A DNA stretch of 64,000 nucleotides from Pirellulales bacterium (GCA_028279215.1 JANQOF010000050.1:27610-91609), one strand, 5' to 3'; counted from the first letter of the stretch, positions 53,766 to 63,134 are shown. The notes: generated from the sequence alone by a model not told the origin. Made by a program: numbers and translations.

Positions 53766-54716
53766 ATGGAGAGCATTCGCGTGTACATTCGACTGTTGCT
53801 TGTCGTTCTGCTAGCTGGCTCTTCTGGCTGGTCCCTAGCCGACGACCAATCCGAGCCACGCGCCAGGCCGCCGGAGTGGCCACGCGATGTCCGGGAGGTG
53901 TTCTTCGACGACGCGCGCGAGCATCTTGTCGGCAATCGGCCTGACTACCAAGCGGCGCCGTCCGCCGTGGCATCTGCGGCGTCCTTAGGCGGCTCCGCAA
54001 CACCGCAGACTGGCAAGGAGAATTACGCTTGGTCGAACCTAGTAGAAGCTGACGTCCTTGAAACGGAGATCAAGCGACAACTCGCACCGCTTCAGCCAAT
54101 TGTCGCAACTCCTTCGGCATTCAAGGGCGGCGGCTACCGCGAAGGCCGCGACCGCTTTACATGGCTCGCCACACTGTTCTCGATTGCCGCTCTGCACGAC
54201 GAACCGGTCCGCTGGCAAGACTCCGCAGACGGCCTCGCGCAACTCTACGCGCGTGCGGGCTTCAACTGCAAAGTTGGCACCGATCAATCCTTCCGCGAGT
54301 CGCAACTACGCGTGCAAGATCTCGCCGACTTGGTCCGCGGGGGGCGGCCCGATGTACCTACTCCGCAGCCGGACGTTGGCTGGGACCGCCGGGCCGATCG
54401 GTCTCCGCTGATGCGCCAGATGGAGGTATCGCTGGGCGAGCGGATTTCGCCCAATGCGTCGGACGGTCGGGCTCTGAAGGCCAACGCCGAGGATTTGCGA
54501 CACGAAGCGCAACTAATGGCCATGCTAGCCGAGGTGATCGCCCAGCCAGGCTTCGACTACGCCGACGAGGAAACATACAGCACCTATGCCAACCAGTTAA
54601 GAGACGCCTCGGTGGCGCTAACTCAGGCGGTTGATCTTGAGAGCTTCCAGGCCGCCAGGACCGCGATCGGCGAGATGCAAAAAGCCTGCAGCAATTGCCA
54701 CGACGAGTGGAGGTAG
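53766..54716 (+). CDS. Exported cytochrome c'-like protein
   Basis: The 316-residue protein has a signal peptide (VYIRLLLVVLLAGSSGWSLA) and, at its very end, ACSNCHDEWR, a CxxCH haem-binding site in the last ten residues. A haem site at the C-terminus of a helical protein is the mark of cytochrome c'/c556, here with a helical core at about 215-310 and an extra N-terminal region of about 180 residues with a Gly/Arg-rich middle. It is a periplasmic electron carrier or gas-binding protein. A TATAAT box precedes it and a terminator follows, so it is monocistronic. Confidence 0.78.
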   Translation: MESIRVYIRLLLVVLLAGSSGWSLADDQSEPRARPPEWPRDVREVFFDDAREHLVGNRPDYQAAPSAVASAASLGGSATPQTGKENYAWSNLVEADVLETEIKRQLAPLQPIVATPSAFKGGGYREGRDRFTWLATLFSIAALHDEPVRWQDSADGLAQLYARAGFNCKVGTDQSFRESQLRVQDLADLVRGGRPDVPTPQPDVGWDRRADRSPLMRQMEVSLGERISPNASDGRALKANAEDLRHEAQLMAMLAEVIAQPGFDYADEETYSTYANQLRDASVALTQAVDLESFQAARTAIGEMQKACSNCHDEWR

Positions 54717-54745
54717 CCGGCGAAGTCCAGCCGGCGTGATTTTTT
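54716..54745 (+). terminator. Rho-independent terminator of the cytochrome gene
   Basis: Inverted repeat GCCGGC (54716-54721) and GCCGGC (54730-54735) with an 8-base loop, followed after GTGA by a run of six T. The first arm begins at the last base of the gene's stop codon. Confidence 0.65.
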
Positions 54746-55500
54746 GAGTTTTTTCGAGTCCGTCGCGAACCTTCTTTGGCCCGCCGATGTCCAACCCCCG
54801 TATTCGCGAAATTCGTGCCGGATCGCGGTGCGGAAAACGCCGATACTAGCGGGTGGAACAGAGTTGGATGGCACGGATATCTGCCAAAATCTCTTGACCA
54901 CAGGCCCTGAGCGTGGGATGGTTTAGGTTCGGGACGAAAGTGGCTGGTTAGCTGCCAGCACTGGCTCTTGGGCCGTTGGGTGCGTGTGGTGCCCAGGTCC
55001 CATTTTGAAATCAATATTGTTCTCTAGCAGCGCGCTGAGCGCAGCGAGGGTGAGATGCTCACGATTATCGCCGACAACACGATGACTTCTGGAACGATCA
55101 CCGATCGCCAGGACATGCCCGTCGTGACCGCGTCGACGATTCTACGTGGGATCGAACGCCTCGCCGTGCGTGTCTTGCGCGTCGTGGTACCGGTAGGAGC
55201 GGTTGGTGCGCACGCCTATTGCGCACCCGCGGCCGCCAGTTGTCCGAGCTTTGCCATGTCAAAGCATTGGCAACTGGGCCTTGGTGGCAAAAAGCCCCTA
55301 GGCAGCGGCCAACCGGTGGGCTCCGGCAACTTAAGTCTGAGAAATCAGATAGCCGGCTGATCGCCAAAGCGGGAGGTTCGACAGGCCTCCAGCGGTAATC
55401 AGAAGCAAGCCCTACGCAAGCCGGCCCAGCGCCCCCTCGGCATGTGATGCTGCGTTTGGTCGCGCCATCCGCCGATTCGAGCGACTTCCGGCTGTACCAT
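54746..55500. other. Gap without a convincing gene
   Basis: About 755 bases hold one 101-codon frame (55055-55360) with no ribosome site and no coding-like pattern. The stretch is rich in short inverted repeats, for example GGAGG/CCTCC near 55370-55390, and could contain a structured RNA, but no known RNA family is recognised. Confidence 0.35.
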
Positions 55501-55534
55501 TTTCGCCTCGCATCGAGCTTGTGGCTCGACGAAA
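55501..55534 (+). promoter_or_regulatory. Hairpin in the leader of the sigma-factor gene
   Basis: TCGAGC/GCTCGA (55513-55518 with 55524-55529) with a 5-base loop, extended by an outer TTTCG/CGAAA pairing, sits about 20 bases before the ATG. AAGGAAGAG lies between hairpin and start. It may regulate translation. Confidence 0.4.
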
Positions 55535-55550
55535 GCTAAGGAAGAGAACG

Positions 55551-56126
55551 ATGACCGCACTTGAAACTTTGAACTTGACGGAAGCTACCCTGGCCGAGTT
55601 GGTTGCCGCCGCTTTGGACGGCGACCGAGCTGCGCAGGGCGAACTCGTCGAGCGGTACGAGGCGATGGTAATGAGCATTGCCCTGAAGCGGCTGGGTAAC
55701 TACGCCGAGGCGCAGGAACTGTGCCAAGAGGTGTTCGTGAAGGCCCTTGATCGTTTGCACCAGTTGAACGAGCCGGCTGCATTTGGTGGTTGGCTGCGTG
55801 CGATCACCGTACGCATGGCCATCAACCGGCAGGTACGTCGACCGCCAACCGTCTCGGCCGAGCCGCAGACGTTGGCGCCTACGTGCGGCGACGCGTCGAC
55901 TCCCTACGACACGGCCGTTCGTGTGGAGCAGGCGGCGCAGGTTCATGATGGACTGCGTCGACTAGGTCAGATGGACCGCGATACCCTGACCGCGTTCTAC
56001 CTGCGCGGCGAATCGCTCGCGCAGATGAGCGAGGCCACGGGTGCACCCGTCGGTACCATCAAGCGACGACTGCACGTGGCGCGTAAGCGCCTGGCGCAGG
56101 AGTTGGACACCCTGCAGGCGGTTTGA
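55551..56126 (+). CDS. ECF-type RNA polymerase sigma factor
   Basis: The 191-residue protein, started at the ATG at 55551 with AAGGAAGAG upstream, has sigma region 2 (ELVERYEAMVMSIALKRLGN then YAEAQELCQEVFVKAL) and region 4 (MDRDTLTAFYLRGESLAQMS then EATGAPVGTIKRRLHVARKR) but no region 1.1 or 3, the ECF layout. Region 2 keeps the usual -10 recognising residues. No anti-sigma gene is adjacent; a hairpin in its leader may control it. Confidence 0.88.
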   Translation: MTALETLNLTEATLAELVAAALDGDRAAQGELVERYEAMVMSIALKRLGNYAEAQELCQEVFVKALDRLHQLNEPAAFGGWLRAITVRMAINRQVRRPPTVSAEPQTLAPTCGDASTPYDTAVRVEQAAQVHDGLRRLGQMDRDTLTAFYLRGESLAQMSEATGAPVGTIKRRLHVARKRLAQELDTLQAV

Positions 56127-56211
56127 ATTGCCGTCCGCCCCGGTTCTCGCGGACCGGCCATCGCGACGAGCAGCAGAAACCCACACTAGCTCCGGCCAGG
56201 GATGGTCGGGG

Positions 56212-56631
56212 CTATTCTCTTTTACTAACCGCGCCGATCGCGAGGGCCACCCAGGCAGCAATCATCAGGCTGCCGCCGATGGGGGCCATCATGCCGAACG
56301 TGGAGCGCGCTTCGATCGGAACGAGAGCCACAGCGTAAACCGCGCCGCTGAACACAACGATGCCGAGCAACATGCACCAGGCCGCGACGACCAGCGCGCG
56401 ATTTGTCTGGCGGTCCAAGACGATTGCCACTCCCACCAGAAACAGCGCGCCGTAGGTGTGATACCGCGCGGCAATATGGAAGTCGTCGGAGCGATCAGCA
56501 ATCGCCTCGGCGTCAAATCCTCGGGATTGCAGGTAGCTGGGCACTGCGTGGGCACCGAAGGCACCAAGCACCACGGCAAGCGCCCCGGTGACTGCAGCTA
56601 CAATCAACCATCTTTGAGCTATCGGCAACAT
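56212..56631 (-). CDS. DUF423 membrane protein
   Basis: The 139-residue protein (ATG at 56631) has four hydrophobic helices and the family words LGAFGAHAV near the N-terminus, YHTYGALFLVGVAIVLD, FSGAVYAVAL and PIGGSLMIAAWVALAI. DUF423 proteins are small inner-membrane proteins of unknown role. It starts four bases after the cyclophilin stop on the same strand, so one operon. Confidence 0.85.
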   Translation of the reverse strand: MLPIAQRWLIVAAVTGALAVVLGAFGAHAVPSYLQSRGFDAEAIADRSDDFHIAARYHTYGALFLVGVAIVLDRQTNRALVVAAWCMLLGIVVFSGAVYAVALVPIEARSTFGMMAPIGGSLMIAAWVALAIGAVSKRE

Positions 56632-56635
56632 GGTA

Positions 56636-57865
56636 TCAGCGACCGGGTCGCTTTTCGAAATCGTAAGCGTGCCCTCGGTCTCGAAGCACTTCGGCCTTGA
56701 TGATCTTGTCAGGCGTCGGCCGTGCTCCTTTGGCTTGGGGGTCGATCCGCTGCAGTTTGCCAAGCACCTCTATCCCTTCGACCACACGCCCGAAGGCGGT
56801 GTGGCGGCCGTTGAGAAAATCGGTGGGAACAAAACACATGAAGAACTGCGATCCGCCTGTGTCTCGGCCAGCATGGGCCATGCTAAGCGAACCACGAAAG
56901 TGCTTGCGTGCGTCGGGCTCGTAGCATTCGCACTCGATGTTGTAGCCTGGGCCGCCGGAGCCAGAGCCCGTTGGATCGCCACCCTGGGCCATGAAGTGTG
57001 GCAACACACGATGAAACACGACGTCGGAGTAGAAACCATCTTTCACCAGCGAAACCACATTGGCCGTGGCGATTGGCGCTTCGTTTTCAAATAGTTCGAT
57101 GACAATGTCACCCTTGGTTGTGGTGAACTTGACGCGCGGCAGGTCGTCCGCGGCTGCTTCGGTATCGCGAATTTTCTCCTCCGCTTCCCAGTTGGCGCGC
57201 ATTTGGTCGAGGTTGGCATAATAGTCGCGCCCCTTCATGGCGAAGGCGACATCGACTGGTTCTTGCCCGGTAGGGCGAAATGGCAAACCGCTAAATAGCC
57301 CTGCCTCATTGGCTGCCGAAAGATACTCTTCAGCCAGGTCAAAGTCGTTTACACACACGGCCGACACGCCGCCCCATAACAACAAGTCTTGTTTCGGATG
57401 ACTGTTATCGATGAGCAGCTTGATGATGGGGAGCGCAAGTTCGTACTGGTCACCCCCAGCGTATCGCCCGCCAACCTCACTTGGCTGCTTTCCGCCTTCC
57501 AACCTTCCGAGTGAATAGAACTCGGCCATGCCGACCAGCCAGTCAGCGAGTTGTTGATTGTCGTTGGGCGCAACGCTGTACAACTCGATTGCAGCGTTGA
57601 CCCAGGTTTGCATCTGACTCTCCGCTTGCTGCAACAACTCCGGCAACTTGGCGTCGATTTCCTGCCGTCGTCCGGCGTCGGCGTTTTGGAACTCCCCTCG
57701 TAGGGTCTCGATCTCCTGAAAGGTCCGCCTAAACGCCTCGCCCGCCTCGCCGTACGCTTCTTTGGCCTGCGCCACTGAATCGGCCGCGCTGGCTGTTTCC
57801 TGGGCGAGTGTTGGAGCCATCGCGAGCAAGATGCAAAGCGTTAGCAGTTGAACAGCGATCCGCAT
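56636..57865 (-). CDS. Exported cyclophilin-type peptidyl-prolyl cis-trans isomerase
   Basis: The 409-residue protein has a signal peptide, a helical N-terminal region of about 230 residues, and a cyclophilin domain at about 245-400: FTTTKGDIVIELFENEAPIA, then VFHRVLPHFMAQGGDPTGSG and GSQFFMCFVPTDFLNGRHTA then FG. The catalytic FHRV and GSQFFM blocks are present, so it should be active in the periplasm. It lies upstream of the DUF423 gene in one operon. Confidence 0.92.
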   Translation of the reverse strand: MRIAVQLLTLCILLAMAPTLAQETASAADSVAQAKEAYGEAGEAFRRTFQEIETLRGEFQNADAGRRQEIDAKLPELLQQAESQMQTWVNAAIELYSVAPNDNQQLADWLVGMAEFYSLGRLEGGKQPSEVGGRYAGGDQYELALPIIKLLIDNSHPKQDLLLWGGVSAVCVNDFDLAEEYLSAANEAGLFSGLPFRPTGQEPVDVAFAMKGRDYYANLDQMRANWEAEEKIRDTEAAADDLPRVKFTTTKGDIVIELFENEAPIATANVVSLVKDGFYSDVVFHRVLPHFMAQGGDPTGSGSGGPGYNIECECYEPDARKHFRGSLSMAHAGRDTGGSQFFMCFVPTDFLNGRHTAFGRVVEGIEVLGKLQRIDPQAKGARPTPDKIIKAEVLRDRGHAYDFEKRPGR

Positions 57866-58019
57866 GTTGGTTCCCTCCGGGCGCCAAAGAGTTTAGTCTG
57901 TAAGTTTCGACCCGCTGGTGATCGCGACCAGCGACTGGGCAGTGAAATGCCTAAAGACCAATCATACCAAATTGCCAACCGCTGACCCATCCGCCAAGCA
58001 AATTCACCAAGAAACATGC

Positions 58020-58661
58020 ATGAGCCAGGCAAAGCGAAGACCGAATGCGGACACGCCTACCGAGACGCAACTACGGATTGTCGGGGGTCGCTTTCGTGGC
58101 AGCAAGCTAGCGTATCACGGCGATCCGGTAACGCGCCCCATGAAACACCGGGTTCGCGAGGCCATTTTCAATCTGATTGGCACCGAAGTGGAAGGCCGTT
58201 ACGCAATCGACCTATTCGCCGGCACCGGCGCTCTGGGCCTGGAGGCGCTCAGCCGTGGGGCTACGGGTGCCCTGTTCATCGAGCGGCATATCCCCACCGC
58301 GCGCGGCGTCCGCGAGAACATCGCCCGACTGGGTGTCGAAGGCCAGAGTCAATTGCTTGAAGCAAGCGCCTTTGTGTGGGCGAAGCGCGACTTGCCGAAC
58401 TGGGACAAAGCAGCTGTCGGTTCGGCTTGGTTGGTGTTCGTCAGCCCGCCGTATGCATTCTTTATCGATCGCGAACAAGAGATGCTTGCTCTCGTCGGCG
58501 CAATCATCGAAGTCGCGCCGTCGGACAGCATCGTTGTCGTCGAAGCCGACGAGCGATTCGACTTCGCGTTACTGCCGGGCACGATCAAATCGTCACGGCA
58601 CGACGATGGTTGGGACGTACGTCCTTATCCACCGGCGGTCGTGGGAGTTCTAAGGTGTTAG
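58020..58661 (+). CDS. rsmD: RsmD-family 16S rRNA m2G966 methyltransferase
   Basis: The 213-residue protein (ATG at 58020) has RIVGGRFRGSKL, then DLFAGTGALGLEALSRGA (SAM site) and the motif IV region VFVSPPYAFF, where RsmD normally has D/NPPY. It methylates G966 of 16S rRNA. The Ser at the first position of the catalytic motif is unusual. Followed 30 bases later by gluQ in the same direction. Confidence 0.85.
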   Translation: MSQAKRRPNADTPTETQLRIVGGRFRGSKLAYHGDPVTRPMKHRVREAIFNLIGTEVEGRYAIDLFAGTGALGLEALSRGATGALFIERHIPTARGVRENIARLGVEGQSQLLEASAFVWAKRDLPNWDKAAVGSAWLVFVSPPYAFFIDREQEMLALVGAIIEVAPSDSIVVVEADERFDFALLPGTIKSSRHDDGWDVRPYPPAVVGVLRC

Positions 58662-58691
58662 TGGTGACAGTATGACGAGTCGTCGTATTGC

Positions 58692-59669
58692 ATGGGATGC
58701 GCGGAGATCAGCCAGTTGACTACTCTTCACCGCACCCGCATTGCCCCGTCGCCCACCGGCGCACTGCACCTGGGCAACGCTCGGACTTTCCTGGTGAATT
58801 GGGCGCTGGCCCGCCAGAACGGCTGGGAGATACTGCTGCGCATCGAAGACCTCGATGGCCCGCGCATCAAGCGCGGCGCTGCCGAACAGGCAATCGATCT
58901 GCTCGGGTGGCTTGGCATCGACTGGGACGTTGGGCCGATCTATCAATCCGACGATCTGAGTCCGTATCAACAAGCCATGTCCCGACTTGCAACGGCTGGT
59001 GACGCGTTTGTTTGCAAGTGCACCCGTCGCGAAATCGAAGCCGCCAGCCGCTCCGCGCCACACGGCGAAGACCACGAGTTGCGCTACCACGGCACGTGTC
59101 GGCCTGCAGCGGCAACCTCGGTTGCCGCCGAGGAAGTCGACTTGGCATCGAGCGGTTGGCGGCTACGAGCGCCCGAGGGCGAACAAGCGTTCGTCGACCA
59201 GTTTGCGGGCCCGCAATCGATCGATGTAAACGCGACCGTTGGGGACTTTCAAGTCTGGACTAAAGGCGGCCTTCCAAGTTACCAGCTCGCCGTGGTGGTC
59301 GACGACGCCCGCCAGCGGATCGATCGGGTTATTCGTGGCGATGATCTCCTGGGATCTACGCCGCGACAAGTGGTCTTATACGAGCGACTTGGGCTTGCGC
59401 CGACGCCCGAGTACTGGCACCTGCCATTGGTTCGCGGCGAAGACGGCAGACGGCTTGCCAAACGACACGGCGATACGCGTTTGGCCCAATACCGGAGCCA
59501 AGGAGTTGGGCCCGAGCGAGTCATCGGGCTTCTGGCCGCATGGAGTGGAATGGGCGGCAGTTGCCCTATGACGGCGAAGGAGTTTGCCGCAGCGTTTCGC
59601 CTCGGCGACCTGCCGCACAACGACGTGGTGTTTCGTGCGAGTGACGATGCGTGGTTGCTTACCAAGTAG
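58692..59669 (+). CDS. gluQ: Glutamyl-Q tRNA(Asp) synthetase
   Basis: The 325-residue protein has the class I core of GluRS without an anticodon-binding domain: APSPTGALHLGNARTFLVNW (HIGH-type site), LRIEDLDGPRIKRGAAEQAI, FVCKCTRREIEAASR (Cys pair for zinc), VDDARQRIDRVIRGDDLLGS and RLAKRHGDTRL (KMSKS-type site). It attaches glutamate to the queuosine base of tRNA-Asp rather than to a tRNA end. Directly downstream of rsmD, sharing a transcript. Confidence 0.93.
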   Translation: MGCAEISQLTTLHRTRIAPSPTGALHLGNARTFLVNWALARQNGWEILLRIEDLDGPRIKRGAAEQAIDLLGWLGIDWDVGPIYQSDDLSPYQQAMSRLATAGDAFVCKCTRREIEAASRSAPHGEDHELRYHGTCRPAAATSVAAEEVDLASSGWRLRAPEGEQAFVDQFAGPQSIDVNATVGDFQVWTKGGLPSYQLAVVVDDARQRIDRVIRGDDLLGSTPRQVVLYERLGLAPTPEYWHLPLVRGEDGRRLAKRHGDTRLAQYRSQGVGPERVIGLLAAWSGMGGSCPMTAKEFAAAFRLGDLPHNDVVFRASDDAWLLTK

Positions 59670-59715
59670 CGTGACGCCATCCAGCTATCCGAAGTCCCGC
59701 TACTCGAAACACGCT

Positions 59716-60729
59716 TTAATCGCCGTGCCCAGGAATTACCAACGTCCTTCCCACCACCTTGCCAGCGAGTATTTCTTCAACGCGCCCGGGCACGTCGCCT
59801 AAAGCGACCTCCGTGATGCACGTCTCCGGCAGATCGACACGCCAGGGGCCGGCAAGTCGCTGCCACATTTGCATCCGCATCGCGCGCGGGCACTTGGCCG
59901 AGTCGATTCCGGCGAGCGTCACGCCGCGTAGAATGAACGGGTGCACCGTAAGTGGCAACTCGACGCCGGCCACCAGGCCGCAAGCCGTTACACAAGCACG
60001 GTGCAACGTTGAGCGAAGAATCGTCGCCAGCGGCATGCCACCAACGGTATCGACTGCGGCCGCCCACTTGCTCTTGAGTAACGGGCGATCCGACGAATCG
60101 CTGACCACGTCGCGACCGACGACTTCGGCTGCGCCTAATTGCTGGAGCACTTCGGCCTGCTCCGCTTTTCCGGTAACGGCCGTGACTTGATAGCCGAGCT
60201 TGGCGAGTATTGCCACGCTCCACGTGCCAACTCCTCCGGTGGCCCCAGTCACCACAACGGGGCCAGCTTCTGGTTGGATGCCTCGGTCGGTGATGGCTGT
60301 AATGCACTGGGCCGCCGTGAAACCGGCCGTGCCGATCACCATTGCCCGCCGGGCATCGAGTCCAGCAGGCATTGCCACGATCCAATCGGCCGGTACCCGA
60401 ACGTATCGCGAGTAGCCGCCCCAGCTTTCCGCTCCCAGACCATATCCCGTGACTAGCACCTCGTCGCCTGGCGAAAAGTCGTTTGCCGTCGACCCGACCA
60501 CGGTGCCGGCGCAGTCGATGCCCGGCACGTGCGGTAGCGACTTCACCACGCCGGGGTGGCCGCCGCAAGCCAGCGCGTCTTTGTAGTTCAATGACGAGTA
60601 GTCGACCTCAATCACCACGTCGCCGGCGGGTAGGTCGGCAGACGAAAGGTCGGTGACTGTGGGCGAAACCTGTCCGTCGGGTCGTTTTTCGACCAGCAGC
60701 GCGGGAAAGGGTTCTCTGATTCCTGCCAT
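59716..60729 (-). CDS. AcuI/YhdH-type zinc-independent oxidoreductase
   Basis: The 337-residue protein (ATG at 60729) is a medium-chain dehydrogenase/reductase: DYSSLNYKDALA, PHVPGIDCAGTVVGS, VVVTGATGGVGTWSVAILAKL (Rossmann site) and TACGLVAGVELPLTVHPFIL RGV in the YhdH form. The family includes acrylyl-CoA reductase AcuI. NADPH-dependent quinone or acrylyl-CoA reduction is likely. It starts five bases after the pterin dehydratase stop in the same operon. Confidence 0.9.
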   Translation of the reverse strand: MAGIREPFPALLVEKRPDGQVSPTVTDLSSADLPAGDVVIEVDYSSLNYKDALACGGHPGVVKSLPHVPGIDCAGTVVGSTANDFSPGDEVLVTGYGLGAESWGGYSRYVRVPADWIVAMPAGLDARRAMVIGTAGFTAAQCITAITDRGIQPEAGPVVVTGATGGVGTWSVAILAKLGYQVTAVTGKAEQAEVLQQLGAAEVVGRDVVSDSSDRPLLKSKWAAAVDTVGGMPLATILRSTLHRACVTACGLVAGVELPLTVHPFILRGVTLAGIDSAKCPRAMRMQMWQRLAGPWRVDLPETCITEVALGDVPGRVEEILAGKVVGRTLVIPGHGD

Positions 60730-60733
60730 GGTG

Positions 60734-61093
60734 CTACGCCAATTCGATGGGTAGCTCATCGATCTTGGCGGCCAAGATGAAGTCGTTTTCGCTCAGCCCG
60801 CCAATGGCGTGCGTCCACAGCTCGACCGCCACGTTGCGATAACCAACCAAATGCAGATCGGGGTGATGCCCATCGGCCTCAGCAACTTCGGCACATTTCT
60901 GGAAGAAATCCATCGCCGCCATGAAGTTCTTAACGCGCCACTCCTTGCGGATTCGCTGACCGTCCTCTGTTAGTTGCCATCCGGTCAACTCCGATAGCTG
61001 GGCGTTCGCTTCGTCGAGCGTGCAGGGGTCGACACCACCTTCACACGGCAAGCACTTCTTACGGGTCAGTTGTTCGGTTGATTGGGTCTGCAC
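60734..61093 (-). CDS. Pterin-4a-carbinolamine dehydratase
   Basis: The 119-residue protein starts at the GTG at 61093, preceded by GGAGG with six bases spacing; a longer ATG frame to 61174 has no such site. It has EANAQLSELTGWQL and the catalytic ADGHHPDLHLVGYRNVAVEL then WTHAIGGLSENDFILA. It removes water from 4a-hydroxytetrahydrobiopterin, the last step in recycling the cofactor of aromatic hydroxylases. Four bases before the AcuI-like gene, so one operon. Confidence 0.9.
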   Translation of the reverse strand: MQTQSTEQLTRKKCLPCEGGVDPCTLDEANAQLSELTGWQLTEDGQRIRKEWRVKNFMAAMDFFQKCAEVAEADGHHPDLHLVGYRNVAVELWTHAIGGLSENDFILAAKIDELPIELA

Positions 61094-61475
61094 GACATTC
61101 CTCCAGCGTTGTGCGCAATGTGGGCATCGCCCTCGAACATTATTGCGGGTCAGTTGTCGGTGGAGAACGGCCAATCACGGTAATTCGGGGGAGGCCTCCA
61201 GGTTTTTTCGGAGAAACGGAGACGAGTTTGAGTGCCATATGGGTGGCACACACCTACGTTCGCGCGGGCCCACGAAGCCGCACTTAAGCACTTAAAAACA
61301 AAAGACTTAGAAAGAATTTTGGCAGCGCAATCTGCCACTGCACGCCGCCCCTTCCAGCCAGTTGCAACGCGGGTGGCCGCCGGGTATAGATTGCGGGTCG
61401 GCCTACTGGACATATGAACCCTTACCGGCCGTGCCAACGGTCCCGCTACCACGGATTAGCCACTGGAGTCACTCG
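61094..61475. other. Gap without a convincing gene
   Basis: Between the pterin dehydratase and the NarL-like gene I see only short frames without ribosome sites. The two genes are divergent, so this region must contain both promoters; I cannot place them with confidence. Confidence 0.4.
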
Positions 61476-62108
61476 ATGCATGCCACCCCTACCCTCCACC
61501 CCGTATCCCTTCGACAGTTTTCAGTAAGTATGCCTTCCAAGAACCGTGTTGCTATCTGCCTACCGCGCCCTATCGACGTTGATGCCTTAGCTGTCATGAT
61601 CGAGCTAGCCACCACGTCACAGGTGGTGGCTCGCTCCACCGACCCAACATCTGCAATGGAACATGACGCTGCCGCCATCGATTTGTTAGTAATCGACGAG
61701 TCGATGCTGGGCGATGGCAATGCGAAACGAATTGCCTCAGTGGCGGATTCGGACGGGCTGCGGGTGGGTGTGCTGGTGCGTGAGTTGGGAAATGCAAAAC
61801 GCCTTGCAGGATTGCCAGCCTTCGCCGAGGCCCGGGGCCTTATACGTTGGATTGAGGGAGATCGAAAGTCGAAATCGGCCGCCAAGAATGGAACCTGGGC
61901 ACCCCAGACTTGCAAGATCACGCGGCGAGAACGCGAGGTCTGGCGATTGATCGCCGAAGGTTACAGTGTTCGCGGTGTCGCCGAGCAGATGCAGCTTGCC
62001 GTCAGTACCGTGGATAGCCACAAATCGCGCCTGATGAAGAAGTTACGGGTCCACAAGTCGTTGGATTTGGTACGCCTTGCGGTACGTCTTGGCATGGTGG
62101 ACCCTTAG
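61476..62108 (+). CDS. NarL-like regulator with degenerate receiver and LuxR HTH
   Basis: The 210-residue protein (ATG at 61476, GGAG upstream) has an N-terminal receiver-like domain (about 20-125) with AAIDLLVIDESML near the phospho-Asp site, then a LuxR HTH: ITRREREVWRLIAEGYSVRG, AEQMQLAVSTVDSHKSRLMK, KLRVHKSLDLVRLAVRL. The receiver lacks the usual acidic cluster at the N-terminus, so phosphorylation is doubtful. It precedes ricT on the same strand, 113 bases upstream. Confidence 0.83.
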   Translation: MHATPTLHPVSLRQFSVSMPSKNRVAICLPRPIDVDALAVMIELATTSQVVARSTDPTSAMEHDAAAIDLLVIDESMLGDGNAKRIASVADSDGLRVGVLVRELGNAKRLAGLPAFAEARGLIRWIEGDRKSKSAAKNGTWAPQTCKITRREREVWRLIAEGYSVRGVAEQMQLAVSTVDSHKSRLMKKLRVHKSLDLVRLAVRLGMVDP

Positions 62109-62221
62109 GGCGACGGAGCACTTGCCTAGCTGGATCCTGCGGAGGCAGGTATGTTTAGGGGCTGAGCACCCGAACTCAGAGAGTGCTCGCCTGACCCGTT
62201 GCCGGCCCCGCGAGCCCCTGA

Positions 62222-63088
62222 ATGCCAAAGTACGTCGTACGATACGGAGCCATGCGGCACCTGGGCGTCTTCGCAGCCAAAGGCGCGACCTATAGGCGCG
62301 GAACGCAAATCATCGCTCGCACCGGCCGTGGCATGGAATCTGGCGAAGTGCTCTGCGACGCCACCGAAGAGGCGCTGGCGCAGCTCGATAATCCTCAACG
62401 CGGATCGATTCTCCGCGAGCAAGGCGAGGACGATCGCCGCGAGATATTTCGTCTACTCGATCAGCAACGACAGGAGTTTGAGGCCTGTGGGAAACGCATC
62501 GGCGAGCTTGGCCTCGCAATGCGATTGGTCGACGTTGAGCACCTGTACGGCGGCGAGCGAGTGATCGTGTACTATCTGGCCGATGAGCGCGTCGATTTTC
62601 GCGAACTGGTGAAGCAACTTGCCAGCGAATTCCAAACTCGTATCGAGATGCGACAGATTGGTGTTCGTGACGAGGCAAAGTTGTTGGCCGACTACGGCGA
62701 CTGCGGGAAGCCGGTCTGCTGCAATACGCATCTGTCTGAGATGCCGCCGGTATCGATGAAGATGGCGAAGCTTCAAAAGGCGACGCTTGATCCAAGCAAG
62801 ATTTCGGGGCGTTGTGGGCGACTCAAGTGTTGCCTGCGATACGAGTACGACACTTACCAGGAGCTACGGCGGGAGTTACCCCCCATAGGGGCCGCCGTAA
62901 TCACAGAAAATGGGCGCATGAAGGTGTTGGGCCAGGAAATTCTGGCCGGGCAGCTTCTGGTCGAGACCGAGGATATGAGGCGGGTTATCATCGATGCATC
63001 TGAGGTACTGACGGTGTTGCCCAAACAAAAATCTGGGGAACAAAAGTCGTCACGGCCTCGCACAACCGAGAGTTCTGAGGAAGAATAG
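62222..63088 (+). CDS. ricT: RicT/YaaT (PSP1) family protein
   Basis: The 288-residue protein has the PSP1 C-terminal domain with CGKPVCCNTHLSEMPPVSMK and ISGRCGRLKCCLRYEYDTY, the Cys-rich signature of RicT (Cys pairs that bind an iron-sulfur cluster). The N-terminal part has GTQIIARTGRGMESGEVLCD. RicT acts with RNase Y and in Bacillus in competence and biofilm control. It ends with a Glu-rich tail. Followed by a short conserved gene. Confidence 0.92.
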   Translation: MPKYVVRYGAMRHLGVFAAKGATYRRGTQIIARTGRGMESGEVLCDATEEALAQLDNPQRGSILREQGEDDRREIFRLLDQQRQEFEACGKRIGELGLAMRLVDVEHLYGGERVIVYYLADERVDFRELVKQLASEFQTRIEMRQIGVRDEAKLLADYGDCGKPVCCNTHLSEMPPVSMKMAKLQKATLDPSKISGRCGRLKCCLRYEYDTYQELRRELPPIGAAVITENGRMKVLGQEILAGQLLVETEDMRRVIIDASEVLTVLPKQKSGEQKSSRPRTTESSEEE

Positions 63089-63134
63089 TAATAGAGGCCT
63101 GACTCACCTAGCTGATCCACTCGGCGACACCTCG

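Noticed and set aside
55055..55360. 101-codon + strand frame
   Set aside because: No ribosome site and low-complexity translation; not listed as a gene.
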